Position numbers and translations under genes: made by a program
Shown here: positions 1 to 9,964 of the stretch, piece by piece
Position numbering within the stretch: position 1 is the stretch's first letter
How the letters are laid out: every line of letters starts with the position of its first letter
The notes under the pieces: generated by a model
The model's input: the letters and a program-made list of their open reading frames with translations, nothing else
Told to the model about the DNA's origin: nothing
Database searches by the model: none
From: Hymenopellis radicata
Lineage: Eukaryota; Basidiomycota; Agaricomycetes; Agaricales; Physalacriaceae
Direction of reading: 5' to 3'
Assembly (NCBI GenBank): GCA_015501595.1
Contig: JADNRX010000854.1
Span: 1-19,990 of the forward strand
DNA: 19,990 bases

Positions 1-398
1 CATGGTTCTGGCACTCACCTCAGTGGAACTAGTCTTTCCGATTTGTGTGATGTCGCCGTCAAACGGCGAATGCCCATTCGCCTCCTGATGCTCTCGGCCG
101 TCTGTTCTTTCGCAATCGATGTTTGTCGCGCGCGCACACTCAAGCGCATGACCTCGCCAATTATCAAAAGCAACCCTGTAGGCTGTCAACATTCGAGATG
201 CGAGGCATGGGCGACGGCGACGGCGGATCTGAACGGAATATCTATGTTTTATACCGGCACCAGATAGCCCTTAACATAATCTCACTGGATATCTTGCAAA
301 GTCAATGCAGTTTCTTGGGTATGATTGATTTTCCGCGCGATATGCAACATTTCGTTCAGATTAATTCTTGAGGCTGGTAAGATTCTACTAATTGCAGC
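1..398. other. Left flank, no recognisable gene
   Basis: Only short overlapping frames of 74 and 82 codons are present here, with no domain-like composition, no convincing splice pairs and no counterpart elsewhere in the window. I see nothing I would call a gene. The segment ends at the TA that borders the small inverted-repeat element. Confidence 0.5.
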
Positions 399-400
399 TA

Positions 401-781
401 CTGTCATATTTCGACCATAGGTTCACGTCACAGGTCACGAGCCCAAAAAATGAACCTGTTACATAAGCAGGTCACTAGTTTTTTTTGGCTGTGAACCTGC
501 CCCAAATTGGTCACAAATCGGACTTTTGCTCTCAAATTGAGCTTGGTGGCAGTTTTTATAGGATTTTTCTCCTTTTTAGTGTATTTTAGGTCTAGAATAG
601 CACATTTTTCTCTAATTATACTGGGATTCAGCCTAAAACCTGTGAAATAACCTTGCTATTGAAAAATTTAGTGAACTTATTTTCAGTGGGTCACAGTGGT
701 ATGTCCGCTGTGAACATCCCACCAAACAAGTTCACAAGGTCACAGGTCACACCCTGTGAACCTACGGTCGAAATACTACAG
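401..781. mobile_element. MITE-like element with TA target duplication
   Basis: The left end (401-426) and the reverse complement of the right end (756-781) agree at 23 of 26 positions, both reading CTGT, then TATTTCGACC, then TAGGTTCAC. The element is flanked by TA on both sides (399-400 and 782-783). It is 381 bp long, AT-rich in the middle, and has no coding capacity. Short copies of GGTTCAC/GTGAACC and of TCACAGGTCAC recur just inside both ends. A TA target duplication with inverted ends fits a non-autonomous element moved by a Tc1/mariner-type transposase. This is inference from structure; no transposase is present in the window. Confidence 0.8.
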
Positions 782-783
782 TA

Positions 784-1546
784 TTTCCTGCATTTTAAAG
801 TGAATAGCTTGTTTCCTTAGATTAGTGCTAATTAGTCTCGGATTAGTCCTAGAATACCTGGGAGGCTTTTTCCTGATGTCGCCCTGCTGCAAGAGCACTC
901 CCACATTTCTCCAGCTCTGTAGAGAACGAAATTGCTAGTCGGCGTTGCGCTAGCAATGAGACGATCGTGGTGGTACTTGGATTGTCCAATCGCGCTGATC
1001 AACTACGCATCTTAGTCCTCTTCTCACGTCAACGACCACAACGTGCAGTCTGGATTCTTCAAGCTCGCTTTCTTCGGTCTCTGGCTTTTCTCTGCTTTTC
1101 TTTGGCCTCGGCGGCAAACTATCCTTCTGCAACGATTAATTCAGAGGTGTGTACTTCTCTTTAACGAATTGATAAACGAGTCTATGTCACTCGGCGGCTT
1201 GATCATCGTCGACCTCAGAAGATGGAGCTTGATTGATAAATCCTCCTTATCCTTTCGTAAACAATCCGTCATATGTCTTTACTCACTAGGAAGCGCGTAT
1301 CCTCGTCCCAGATGAAACACTTTACTACTTAGCTCCACGAAACATACAAACCTGCCTCCAGAGTCCGTGCCTTCCTCGCCTGCATAGACCACCGGTGCTA
1401 AGTTAGCGCTGAACAGCGAGACATGGCACACGATGAGTCTAGGCCGCCGGAGGCGGACATTTAGATAAGATAAGATACAACGGAAAGATCAAGATAAGAG
1501 ATCCTCATTTCGGCGCGAGAAAAAGTCAGGTAAAGGCCAGAGTTCT
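784..1546. other. Intergenic stretch, no gene recognised
   Basis: No supported gene. A plus-strand frame near 1040-1140 contains a leucine/phenylalanine-rich stretch followed by small residues that superficially resembles a signal peptide, but there is no supported start and the frame stops within about 65 codons. Nothing here is repeated at the start of the second duplication unit. Confidence 0.45.
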
Positions 1547-1581
1547 ATAAATAGACACTCGCTTCGCTCGTGCCTATTTAT
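1547..1581. repeat. Imperfect hairpin beside duplication border
   Basis: The arms ATAAATAG (1547-1554) and CTATTTAT (1574-1581) are exact reverse complements. Inside them CAC pairs with GTG, and GC pairs with GC around a small loop. The hairpin lies only 12 bases before the point where homology with the second unit begins. It could act as a terminator or be a remnant of the break that made the duplication; neither is shown by the sequence. Confidence 0.6.
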
Positions 1582-1711
1582 ATTTTACTCTGGAATGTTG
1601 GCCACACATCTTAGTTGTTATGCGACGGAGCGCCCTTTACTGCGCATGAGTCACTCGCTTGGTATTTGGGCCCAGATGCCGCCCACTATATTAAGCCCTA
1701 ATGGGTGCAGG

Positions 1712-1770
1712 TATAAAGACCAGTTGATTTCGTGTCGACATTATTCCCCATCTTTCCTTCCTCCCCTTAC
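1712..1770 (+). promoter_or_regulatory. TATA box and CT-rich tract, unit 1
   Basis: A TATAAA at 1712-1717 is followed about 30 bases downstream by a pyrimidine-rich run (1745-1770). This is the usual layout of a fungal core promoter with transcription starting at or after the CT tract. The first downstream ATG (about 1790) opens only a 23-codon frame, and it is ACG in unit 2. The Hsp110 coding start lies some 750 bases further on, so the target gene is not certain. Conservation of this segment in both units supports its being more than chance. Confidence 0.4.
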
Positions 1771-2245
1771 GCTGCCAGGTTTGCTCTACCATGCCTCTAG
1801 TCCGGTACCACGGTGATGACCCCTTGTGGACTGTGTGGCTATGGTGGTCTGAGCGTGCTTGAATGAATGTCGCGGCCACCGGCACTGCACAGTGTGCATG
1901 GCACAGTGGTACCGGCGACATTTCTTTTTTTATTGCCTACGTACAGGATACCCCGTCACGACTCTTCGTAGTATACCGTGTAACGTCTGTACTCTTTTGC
2001 CCAATGCACTTTACCTTCGGGAGCCAGAACTATTGACAAAATACCAAAAAGCGAAAATCCACTCGTTCACCTTGCTGCGTTTTTTTCGACAACCCTGAAT
2101 GAACGTCCTACGTACCAAACTCTACGGCAGCCCAAGCCGCAAAGCGGGACACGAACGGCAGCCAGAAGAGGACGAGAAGTGACAGCACAGCCACAGCACG
2201 CGCGTTATCTCACCATCAGCATGTACGCGAAGAGCACAAGCAGAC

Positions 2246-2360
2246 GAAGAGCCTCCGCCATCCGTGAGACGCGAAGAGGAAGAGCCGCCGCCATCCGTGA
2301 AGATGCGAAGAGCCTCCACCATCCGTGAAGATGCGAGGACGAAGACCCACCACCATCCAC
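2246..2360 (+). repeat. Short minisatellite, unit 1
   Basis: Roughly four imperfect copies of a 27-34 base unit built on GAAGAGCCTCCGCCATCC, each followed by GTGAAGATGC or a variant. The second unit of the duplication has fewer copies (13506-13560), so copy number has changed since the duplication. The repeat lies upstream of the Hsp110 start. The reading frames across it are Ser/Pro/Arg-rich and look like by-products of the repeat. Confidence 0.75.
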
Positions 2361-2530
2361 CATAAGACGCCTCCCGAAGAGCCACCACACGACGCGCATC
2401 CCACACCATCCAACGCTTCACCAACCGCGACCTCAACTCGATCGGCCACCTGCACGCTTGGGATGGATGGAGTATGGGAGATGGGAGATGTAGGCGAAGT
2501 GGAGAGGAATGGATGGTGTCGAAATGGCGG

Positions 2531-4972
2531 ATGTCCTCAGCGCGCTGGGAGATCGTAAACGAGACATCTAATCGGGCCACACCGTGCGTCGCTACCATAT
2601 TTTTTTCCCGTCATCGTCGCGCTGAAGCATCTGTAGATCTTTGGTGGCATTTGGGCCAAAACAGCGAGCTATTGGTGAAGCGGCAAAAACTCAGGAAACG
2701 TCAAATTTCCGCAATACCATCGGATCGTTGAAGCGTCTTGTTGGGCGAACACTATCGGACCCAGAAGTGCAGGATGTTGAGAAGAAATTCATCAACGCCA
2801 CTCTTGTCGACGTCCAGGGCTCCGTTGGTGTCGAGGTAAGCTGTTGTGCTGTCAAAATGAGCAGAAACTGATCCTTTACAGGTTAACTATGTCGGCGAAC
2901 CCCAAACTTTCTCTGCTACACAGCTTGTCGCGATGTATCTCGCCAAGCTACGCGACATCGCGGCCAACGAGCTCAAGAATGGTGTAACAGATATTGTTAT
3001 CGCTGTTCCCGGATGGTACACCGACATCCAGCGACGAGCAGTGATGGACGCCGCTTCCATTGCCGGTCTCACAGTCCTCCGCCTCATCAACGATACCACA
3101 GCCGCTGCTCTCGGTACGGTATCACAAAATCCGACCTCCCCGAGCCAGAAGCGCCTCCTCGCAACGTCGTCTTCGTCGACGTCGGTCACTCCTCCCTATC
3201 CTGTGCTGTCGTCGCCTTCTCCAAGGGCCAGCTTACCGTCAAGAGCACCGCGTTCGACCGAAATCTTGGTGGTCGGGACATTGATTACGCTCTTGTCAAG
3301 CACTTTTCAGAGGAGTTCAAGGCAAAGTACAAGATTGATGTCTTGTCCAATCCCAAGGCCACCTTCCGTCTCACCGCCGGCTGCGAGCGCCTCAAAAAGG
3401 TGCTTTCTGCCAATGCGGAGGCTCCACTTAACATCGAGTCTATCATGAACGACATCGATGCCGCCTCCAAGCTTACCCGCGAGGAGTACGAGGGCCTTAT
3501 TGCCGACGTCCTGGAACGTATTCCCGCTCCCCTCGAGCGCGCGGTCGCCGAGTCTGGCTTGACCCTTGACCAGATTGACGCGATTGAGCTCATTGGTGGG
3601 TCTACTCGGATCCCCGCGGTGCGCTCCAAGATCCAGACTGCGTTCCCCGACAAGCAGCTTTCCACTACCCTTAACCAGGACGAGGCCGTCGCCCGTGGCG
3701 CGACTTTTGCCTGCGCGAAACTTTCCCCCGTGTTCCGTGTCCGTGACTTCAACTTTACCGATATCGCCACATACCCCATCAAGATGACCTGGGACGTCAA
3801 CCCTGCCGAGCCAGATGACACCGAGCTCCTGGTCTTCCCCACAGGTAACCCTCTCCCATCGACCAAGATCCTCTCCTTCTACCGCAAGGAGCCATTCGAC
3901 ATTGAAGCGTCCTACGCGGAGCCAGAAAACCTTCCCGGTGGTATTAACCCGTGGATTGGCCGTTTCTCTGCCAAGGAGATCCCGCCAACGACCACCGGCG
4001 ACTCTACCTGCGTGAAGCTGAAGACGCGGCTGAACGCGCACGGTATCCTTTCGTTTGAGGCTGCCTACGTCGAGGAGACCATCGAGAAGGAGGAGCCTGC
4101 CGCTATGGATGTCGATGCTCCTGAGGGTGCGCCGCCCAAGAAGAAAAAGGTCATCAGGAAGATCGATGTGCCTTTCTTTGCGGGCACTGCCAGTCTTGAC
4201 AAGAGCATTGTCGAAAAGTACAAGGAGCTCGAGGGTCAGATGCACGAGAGCGACAAGCTCGTTATGGATACCGAGGTAAATGTGTTTACTACGTTGTTTT
4301 GATGTTTTCTAAAGAAATTGTGTGCAGGACCGCAAGAACGCCCTGGAGGAATACGTTTACGATACCCGTGGCAAGCTCGACGATCGTTACGCTCACTACG
4401 TGCAGGCGGAGGAGAAGGAAAAGCTCTTGGTCGCTCTGCAGGAGGCGGAGGACTGGCTTTACTCGGAGGAGGGTGAGGACGCCAAAAAATCTGCCTACGT
4501 CGCTCGTCTCGACGGGCTCAAAGTCCTCGGCGACCCCATTACCTTCCGCTGGCGAGAGGCTGAGGAGCGTCAGCGCACCATCGCGCAGCTGCGCGAGACG
4601 CTCAACTCGTACATGTCGCAGGCCACCTCGGGCGACGAGAAATTCAGCCACATTGACGAGAAGGATCTCCAGAGCGTCGTAGAAAAGGTGGCCACCGTGC
4701 AGAAATGGCTCGAGGACCAGACTGTGCGACAGAGCGAGCGCCCGAAGAACGTGGATCCTATTTTGACTACGGCCGAGATCAGCAAGAAGCGGGACGAGGT
4801 GATTTACTTTGCGACGCCGATTTTGACCAAGCCGAAGCCCCGCGCGCCTGTGCCGCCGTCGAGCGGGACGCAGACGCCCAAGACTGGCCAGGAGACGCCG
4901 CAGAAGCAGGAGGAGCCTCCAAAGAAGGAGGAGGATGAGGCGCCTGGACCGAGTGAGATGGACGTCGATTAG
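2531..4972 (+). pseudogene. Hsp110 (Sse1/Hsp88 family) copy 1, frameshifted
   Basis: Same four-exon structure as the copy at 13713: exons 2531-2583, 2637-2835, 2882-4275 and 4328-4972, with introns of 53, 46 and 52 bases and standard GT/AG ends. Exon 3 is 1394 bases instead of 1395. One G is missing in the codons for ...AAALGYG (about 3113-3114: GGTACGG here, GGGTATGG in copy 2). The frame then runs to a stop at 3446-3448, giving a predicted product of about 272 residues that ends inside the ATPase domain. Everything after the shift remains open in the original frame and ends in the same MDVD. At the 5' end this copy also lacks 11 codons present in copy 2 (the GVARHRG strand), but that loss is in frame. 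A sequencing or assembly error at the short G run is a real alternative to a true pseudogene. Confidence 0.8.
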
Positions 4973-5099
4973 TTTTAGACGGCATATGGTAGAGGGAAGT
5001 GTACTTACTTATAGATCAAAATTTACATCCGTACTGTATACATTTACTGTGATTTTGTGTATGACTTCGATGGTGTGGTTGTTTTGTCCTAGCATTACG

Positions 5100-5480
5100 G
5101 TCAGGTCGGTCGAACGCGACTCCGCCGAGTATGAATCAGACGAGAGAGTGTACTGCGGGCGTTGCGACAGGTGTCGGGATGGGAAGACCAACGTCTTTGT
5201 GTGCTCGGGGGATTGTCTTCGTGTGCGAGTGTCGGGTGGTCTTCGGATGTGGTTCCACCTGGGGGACTGTCTTCGTATGCGAGTGTTGGCGGGAGCATCT
5301 TCCTCTCTGCGCGGTTCCGCCTGGGGGACTGTCCTCGGGTGTGGGGTGTCTTCGTGTGCCTTCCTCTGCAAGGTCATCTTCGGGTGTGTGGTCTCGGGGG
5401 TTGTCTTCGTCTGTGGGGGTCATCTTCGCACGTCGTGTGGGATGGGAGTGCCTTCCTCTTCATTGCGTGTCTTCCCCTGT
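5100..5480 (+). repeat. Degenerate G/T-rich minisatellite, unit 1
   Basis: Downstream of the Hsp110 stop lies a strongly strand-biased run of imperfect copies of GGGGGACTGTCTTCGTGTG and TGTCTTCGTGTGCCTTCCTC. The unit is about 35-50 bases. The frames across it are themselves repetitive on both strands, as expected from a repeat rather than a gene. The same region in unit 2 (16320-16690) has a different number and order of subunits. Confidence 0.75.
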
Positions 5481-5558
5481 TCGCGCATGTACTCTCAAAG
5501 GACAAGTTAGACTTACATATCGTACACTACTCAAGACATTGTACACGATACTAGTCGA

Positions 5559-5564
5559 AATAAA
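5559..5564 (+). terminator. Possible polyadenylation signal, unit 1
   Basis: AATAAA inside CGAAATAAATC, in a segment conserved in both units. It lies about 590 bases after the Hsp110 stop, beyond the minisatellite. It could serve that transcript if the 3' leader is long, but that is inference. Confidence 0.25.
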
Positions 5565-5723
5565 TCACGACTACGTGTGCTCGTCGAGCCGGTCTTCTGA
5601 ACAAAAAGGTTAGCATTAATTACTTGTTAATTACAAGGTAATTCTACGAGTAGTACAAGGCTGTAGTACACTGTGTGACTACGCCGTGGAGTCGCGGGGT
5701 CCAGTATGTAACCATGCCACGAC

Positions 5724-7670
5724 CTATGCGATCGTTACTACGTTAGCGAGGGAATTGACTGGCAAAACACGACGACATACGGGAAGGAAGACGGACTCGG
5801 GGAGGGGCCTGCACAACGAAGACATGAGTACGGACGCGTCGATGCAGACATGGCCTACCTTAAAGGACAAGGAACACATCGAGTAGGATCCGGCTTCCAA
5901 GGCGAACTGCGCCGTAGTCAGCAAGGATTCAAGAGTGACAAACATTGCAAGACTTACAAGGTAACACCAGGACGGCGTGTTATAAGCGAACAAGACGTCG
6001 TCTTGAATGCTTGTTAAGAAAAGTAACAAAGGAATGAGAATGAAGCTCACCGAATTCTAAAAAGAGCACTAAAGAGACAGTACCTTCATGCCTTCGCGCA
6101 TGACTATGTCTTGGTTCGGGTCGGGGCATAATCCCAAACTCCCGCCCATGAATCGCGCCACATCTGGTGGGTCCAGCGCGCCTTGCACGACCATAACGAT
6201 GGCACAGTATCCATGCCGTGGTACATTTCGTCCCAGTGTCGACTATCTTCAGCCTCATCAGTCATGACGAGGCCAACAACGGGTTCCATACCTGGGATAC
6301 GGCGGTTTCAAGGTGTTACCCTTCAAACAAAGTGTCGTTCACCAACGAGCGAGTATAACTACACATACCGCGGCCAACGACATGGTAGAGAATCGTGTGC
6401 ATGGATCGTTGTCGTCTGAGAAACAGCACCGAGTCGAATCTGTTGGGGTAAGGTAAGTTCTAGGGCATGCATGAAATGAACAACAGACTCACCAAGTGAG
6501 CCGCAGCACGGGCTTCCATGCTCGATAGATAAGTCCCTTTGCCCATATCAAAGGCTCGACCGGCGAAGGCGCGCATCCCCGACAGTCATCCATCACAGAG
6601 CGATGATGAATTCTCGGGCGCGTTGACAACGACCGGACCATGTCAAGCGCACCAAAGACGAGATACAGACAGAGGTCGTGTGGAGCAAAGACGACAACCT
6701 ACAATACTTATGTTAGTGTCAAAGTTAGGTTGGGGGATAAAATACGCACCAGTAGCAGACGATGCCCCCAACGTCGTGTAACGCGGTCTCCATGTCGGGG
6801 GTTCACAATAATGTCGCGCTTGAGCGACTCCGCCGACGCTCTACGACAATATAAGTAAATGTCACATCATGAAAAGCGGGTAGTGCACCTTTGAGTGCGT
6901 TCATACCCCCGCCAAACCACAATCCTACCACGGCGTCCAACGGCGTGAGATACAGTCCAGAGCAGCAGCGTTGTCGTACATCACTCCCACCGGCGCGAAG
7001 CCAAATGGGATGGACCGCGTCACGAAGACAACGTTCCGGACGACGTGGACAAATCAACCATAATCCTTGGGTCTGTCGGAGGCGTTAGCCACGGCTCGAG
7101 GAATAAAAGAACAAGGTCTAATTACCATGAAAGAGCGCCATCTCCATGCTCGACGGCCCATCCTTGGATAACCCGCGACTGGCAGGCAAAGTCGGAAAAC
7201 GCAGTCCCGCGCGCCAGTCCTTGATGACGACGGTATATTGCTACAGAAAAAGTCAGAAACATGGTAGGACAAGGAGCTGTTGAACGAACCGTGTGTTGAG
7301 AAGCAAGAGCCCGACGGTCTGTCCAATGTCTGAGCAAAAGGGCGGCGGCTTAGTATGGCTATGGGCGAATAGGAACAAAGACGTACCAAACGAGCCCTAG
7401 GAGGACGCCAGACTAGAGGCTGGTAGGCGCCTGACGTCGTGCCCGTCGTGGCAGACGATGCCGGAGAGAGTTGTCGCCCTAACGACACCGAGTCCTGTGC
7501 ACATACTGCCCGAGAAAAAGTCCTATAAAAGATTGTTAGCGACGGTGTCGAAGAGGAAAGGGAGCACGACGACTTACTAGAGGAGAGAGAACGAAGGACA
7601 ACGGCACTGAGAGAGGCGGGAATGAGCGAGTGAAACGACGACGATGGTGAGAAGGAAGAAGACTAACATG
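5724..7670 (-). CDS. Intron-rich minus-strand locus, unit 1, possible membrane protein
   Basis: No single long frame exists, but read on the minus strand this stretch shows a regular series of fungal splice signals. Donors lie near 7384, 7125, 6888, 6747, 6490 and 6048, each followed about 45-60 bases later by a branch-like CTAAC/CTGAC/CTTAAC and an AG. One long open exon (about 6671 to 6496) reads ...VFAPHDLCLYLVFGALDM. Near the 3' end short exons give DDVLFAYNTPSW and WCYL. The same arrangement occurs in unit 2. I do not recognise the family with confidence. The spacing of hydrophobic exons suggests a multi-pass membrane protein, but some exon joins run into stops, so the locus may be decayed. 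Exact exon boundaries are not settled. Confidence 0.35.
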
Positions 7671-7689
7671 TCACATCAAGGAATTCGTC

Positions 7690-7880
7690 ACGTTATAAAC
7701 GCGTCGGGAACGCAGTGATGATGGTGGCGGCCACGACAACGACGAAGACTATCTGTAAAACGAGTGAGGATAGGAAACAGAGCAGCGACGAGCGGGAGAA
7801 CGAACTGTGAGAGACGGAGAGAGGAAGAGTGGGAATGGGAGATGATACTTTGGTTGCATTCCCGTCGCCTTTTATTCCAG
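7690..7880 (-). promoter_or_regulatory. Promoter-like segment for minus-strand locus, unit 1
   Basis: On the minus strand, AATAAAAGG (about 7870-7878) is followed by a long pyrimidine-rich tract with repeated CTCTTCCTCTC/CTCCGTCTCTC, and later by TTTATAAC (about 7694-7701). A 69-codon minus-strand frame crosses it but reads as serine/leucine low complexity, as expected from a CT tract. The segment is nearly identical in unit 2 (19237-19425), unlike the locus it precedes. Confidence 0.35.
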
Positions 7881-7923
7881 TTTCAAAGCTTCCAGGTTCC
7901 ATCAGACACGTAAATACAACCGT

Positions 7924-8227
7924 CTAACCGAATGCGATGCTGCGCGACCATCGGACGGGGCAAATATTCCGGCACATAGTGTGCCGCCACACAATTCCGC
8001 GTCCTTTTGATTCGTCGCCCTGAGCACACGAGAGCGAAATGCGTAGCAATCCAAATAAAATACAATCTAAACTTTTACTTGAGTGAGAGTTGAATGACAG
8101 TAGCGAACCCAAAGCAAATGAAACTCACCTCTTCCTCCAGAAGGCACTGTATCTACTTTCCCGTCCTCGAATCAACCTTCCACACGAAAAAGCACTGGAA
8201 ATAGGTGCAGGGCCCACATCTGATGAT
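7924..8227 (-). CDS. Conserved spliced minus-strand ORF end, unit 1
   Basis: Two minus-strand exons, 8227-8129 and 8077-7924, join across a 51-base intron (8078-8128, GTGAG...CAAG). The joined frame reads SSDVGPAPISSAFSCGRL... into SKSLDCILFGLL... and stops at 7924. A further intron (8228-8278, GTAAGT...ATCAG) suggests more exons upstream. The layout would make this the 3' end of a gene whose 5' part lies to the right, just upstream of the promoter-like segment of the next minus-strand locus. The segment is almost unchanged in unit 2. I do not recognise the protein, and the introns themselves are as conserved as the exons, so coding is not proven. Confidence 0.3.
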
Positions 8228-8449
8228 CTGATGGGAGTCATCCAGCGGCGTCTGGACTCGGGGATACTGAAAACTTACAGCTTGGTCTTTTCACCCGGAT
8301 GGGTGCAACGCTTCGCGTTGCCAATTCCATCCTTCTAGGCGCGGAGAAAGTCGCGGTTTACGTGCTACTGACATGTGATATCAGTCAGCGTGAAATGAAG
8401 CCCGTTGAAACGCGGAAAAGGTACGAACCATTTCTGCACACACGGCGAA

Positions 8450-9597
8450 TTGCGTCTAACGTTGAATCAAATTCGTTCAGAGGCAATATGAGAGTCGTAG
8501 ATACTCTATTCAGGGTACATACTCCTAATGCAGTCGTCAGATTAGACAGAATTCAACGGGAAACGACTTTTACCCAAAAGTCTCGGAGGGACGGAGGAAG
8601 AGGACGACCTCTGGCATCATTTCCCCGCATCCGAGCTGGACAAGATAAGATTGAGGATGCCCCAGACGCGTCATAGGGTTCAGGAGATCCTCGTGTCATC
8701 GATATGCAGGGTCCAGACGCCTTGCTGAGCGTCTGACGCGAAAAGTCGTCTTCAGGACGCGTTCGCGGCCTCAGCGACCATCGGATATTGAGTTACGTAA
8801 GCCTCAGATGAATATCCAGGTAAATTCAGGTCGCCTAGAGGTTGGAGAGAGCGGGAAAGCACGAAGACGAGTTGGTGTAAGCGTCTTGACGTCAGACATG
8901 TGGTGGTTCGAGTTCAAGATCCACCGATCACCTGGGGTTACCATACCCGTATGGCGCCATTCAAACACGATGTTTTGCCGCATATTCCGAGCCGATAGGA
9001 CGCCTGGAACTTTGGGAGGACTTCGGTTACCCGCCCAGAAAGCGGAGCCAATTCCCAACAGCAAATACGTGAAATCAACCTGGTGACCCGACGGACATCA
9101 TGTTCAAGGTACACTGTATCGATTGCACTGGTTTCTGGGCTCACCCTGGATGAACTTTTCGAGAAGTTGCAATTGGATGTTTCGGGGATACTTACTTCTC
9201 CGTAACCTCCAACAGGTGGGTTATCTTCATGTCTGGGTTTCAGTCAGACTTTGAGTGCTAACCATGTTTTAGTAGCTTCTTGTAGTATACTCTCAAAGGC
9301 ATTTAGAGGGCTCTAGGGAGCTCTGTCGAAGTAGAAATTGCGATATACGCATTTGTTGAGTCCGGTAAGTAACACAATTCTAGTCTACGGCAAGTATTCT
9401 TGTTCATTTCATTGACATTCGCGCAGAAGAGTAATAAAACAATGCAAGTATCATTTGGACGTAACTACGACATGTACATATACTTCTACACGAAGGAGTC
9501 GGACAACGTATGCTAATGCAGCGCAGTCCGCGCTAGCCGAAGTTCGCCTCGCGCGAGAATTGTAGCCACAGTCGAAAGCCACGTCAAACAGGGCGAT
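8450..9597. other. No confident gene; plus-strand splice-like fragments
   Basis: A plus-strand frame without its own ATG runs from about 9000 to a stop at 9203-9205 and ends ...SGLTLDELFEKLQLDVSGI; it looks more protein-like than its surroundings. Downstream are two good plus-strand intron patterns: GTGGGT...GCTAAC...TTTTAG ending near 9286, and GTAAGT...TTGAC...GCGCAG at about 9366-9426. The second is followed by AATAAA at 9433-9438. This could be the 3' end of a decayed plus-strand gene. The rest (8450-8990) shows nothing I can support. Confidence 0.3.
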
Positions 9598-9915
9598 TCA
9601 CGGCGTAATTAACGCGCCGTGCATACGAATTATAACTGAGTTAGCTCCGTAAAAATGATCAGAATAAACGAGGCACGAACCCGAAATGAACGCATCCCCA
9701 TCATCAACATCGCCGTGGTCTAAGCGAAGCAGAGACACGTCACCTGGTAGTGCCGACTCGTCGTGGACGAGCAGAAGTTTGACGTCCATAGCGTCCAAAG
9801 GTCGAAGTGAAGTGTGGCGGGGATTGTCGTCGTTATTCCAGCACTGAGAAGCTTCCAGAGCGAGCGCAGCGGCGGAAGCGCCGCTGCTCACTGTGTATCC
9901 ATAGCATTTCAGGTA
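9598..9915 (-). pseudogene. Repeated exon-like module C (3'-most)
   Basis: Minus-strand open frame from a splice acceptor (TTATTACAG before 9915) to a stop at 9598. It begins YLKCYGYTVSSGASAAALAL and continues as about 100 residues rich in Asp, Leu and Ala. It is the last of three related modules on this strand. The preceding intron (9916-9964) would join it out of frame to module B (phase 2 into phase 0), so the array does not form one clean coding sequence as it stands. Family not recognised. Confidence 0.4.
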
Positions 9916-9964
9916 CTGTAATAAGACATCAGTTCAATAAGCGCGACAGAACACAATAACGTAC

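Noticed and set aside
1790..1861. A 23-codon frame starting MPLVRYHGDD downstream of the TATA box
   Set aside because: The start codon is ACG in unit 2, so it is not maintained as a peptide or upstream ORF.
2122..2598. A 158-codon minus-strand frame over the upstream minisatellite
   Set aside because: It is formed by the repeat units read in antisense and is not preserved in unit 2, where indels change the frame.
3285..4245. Long minus-strand frames of 193 and 312 codons opposite Hsp110 exon 3 (and 193 and 349 codons at 14412-15461)
   Set aside because: They are antisense shadows of a GC-rich, codon-biased exon. They mirror the sense codons and show no motifs of their own.
5136..5480. CRISPR-like array
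   Set aside because: The repeat units are degenerate and contiguous, without constant repeats separated by unique spacers, and the genome is eukaryotic.
5009..5510. Overlapping frames on both strands over the G/T-rich repeat
   Set aside because: Their proteins are themselves tandemly repetitive in several frames at once, and the frames are not kept between units 1 and 2.
7693..7902. A 69-codon minus-strand frame starting MEPGSFETG, conserved in unit 2
   Set aside because: It crosses a TATA-like box and a CT-rich tract, has low-complexity serine/leucine content, and its conservation is no higher than the surrounding noncoding DNA.
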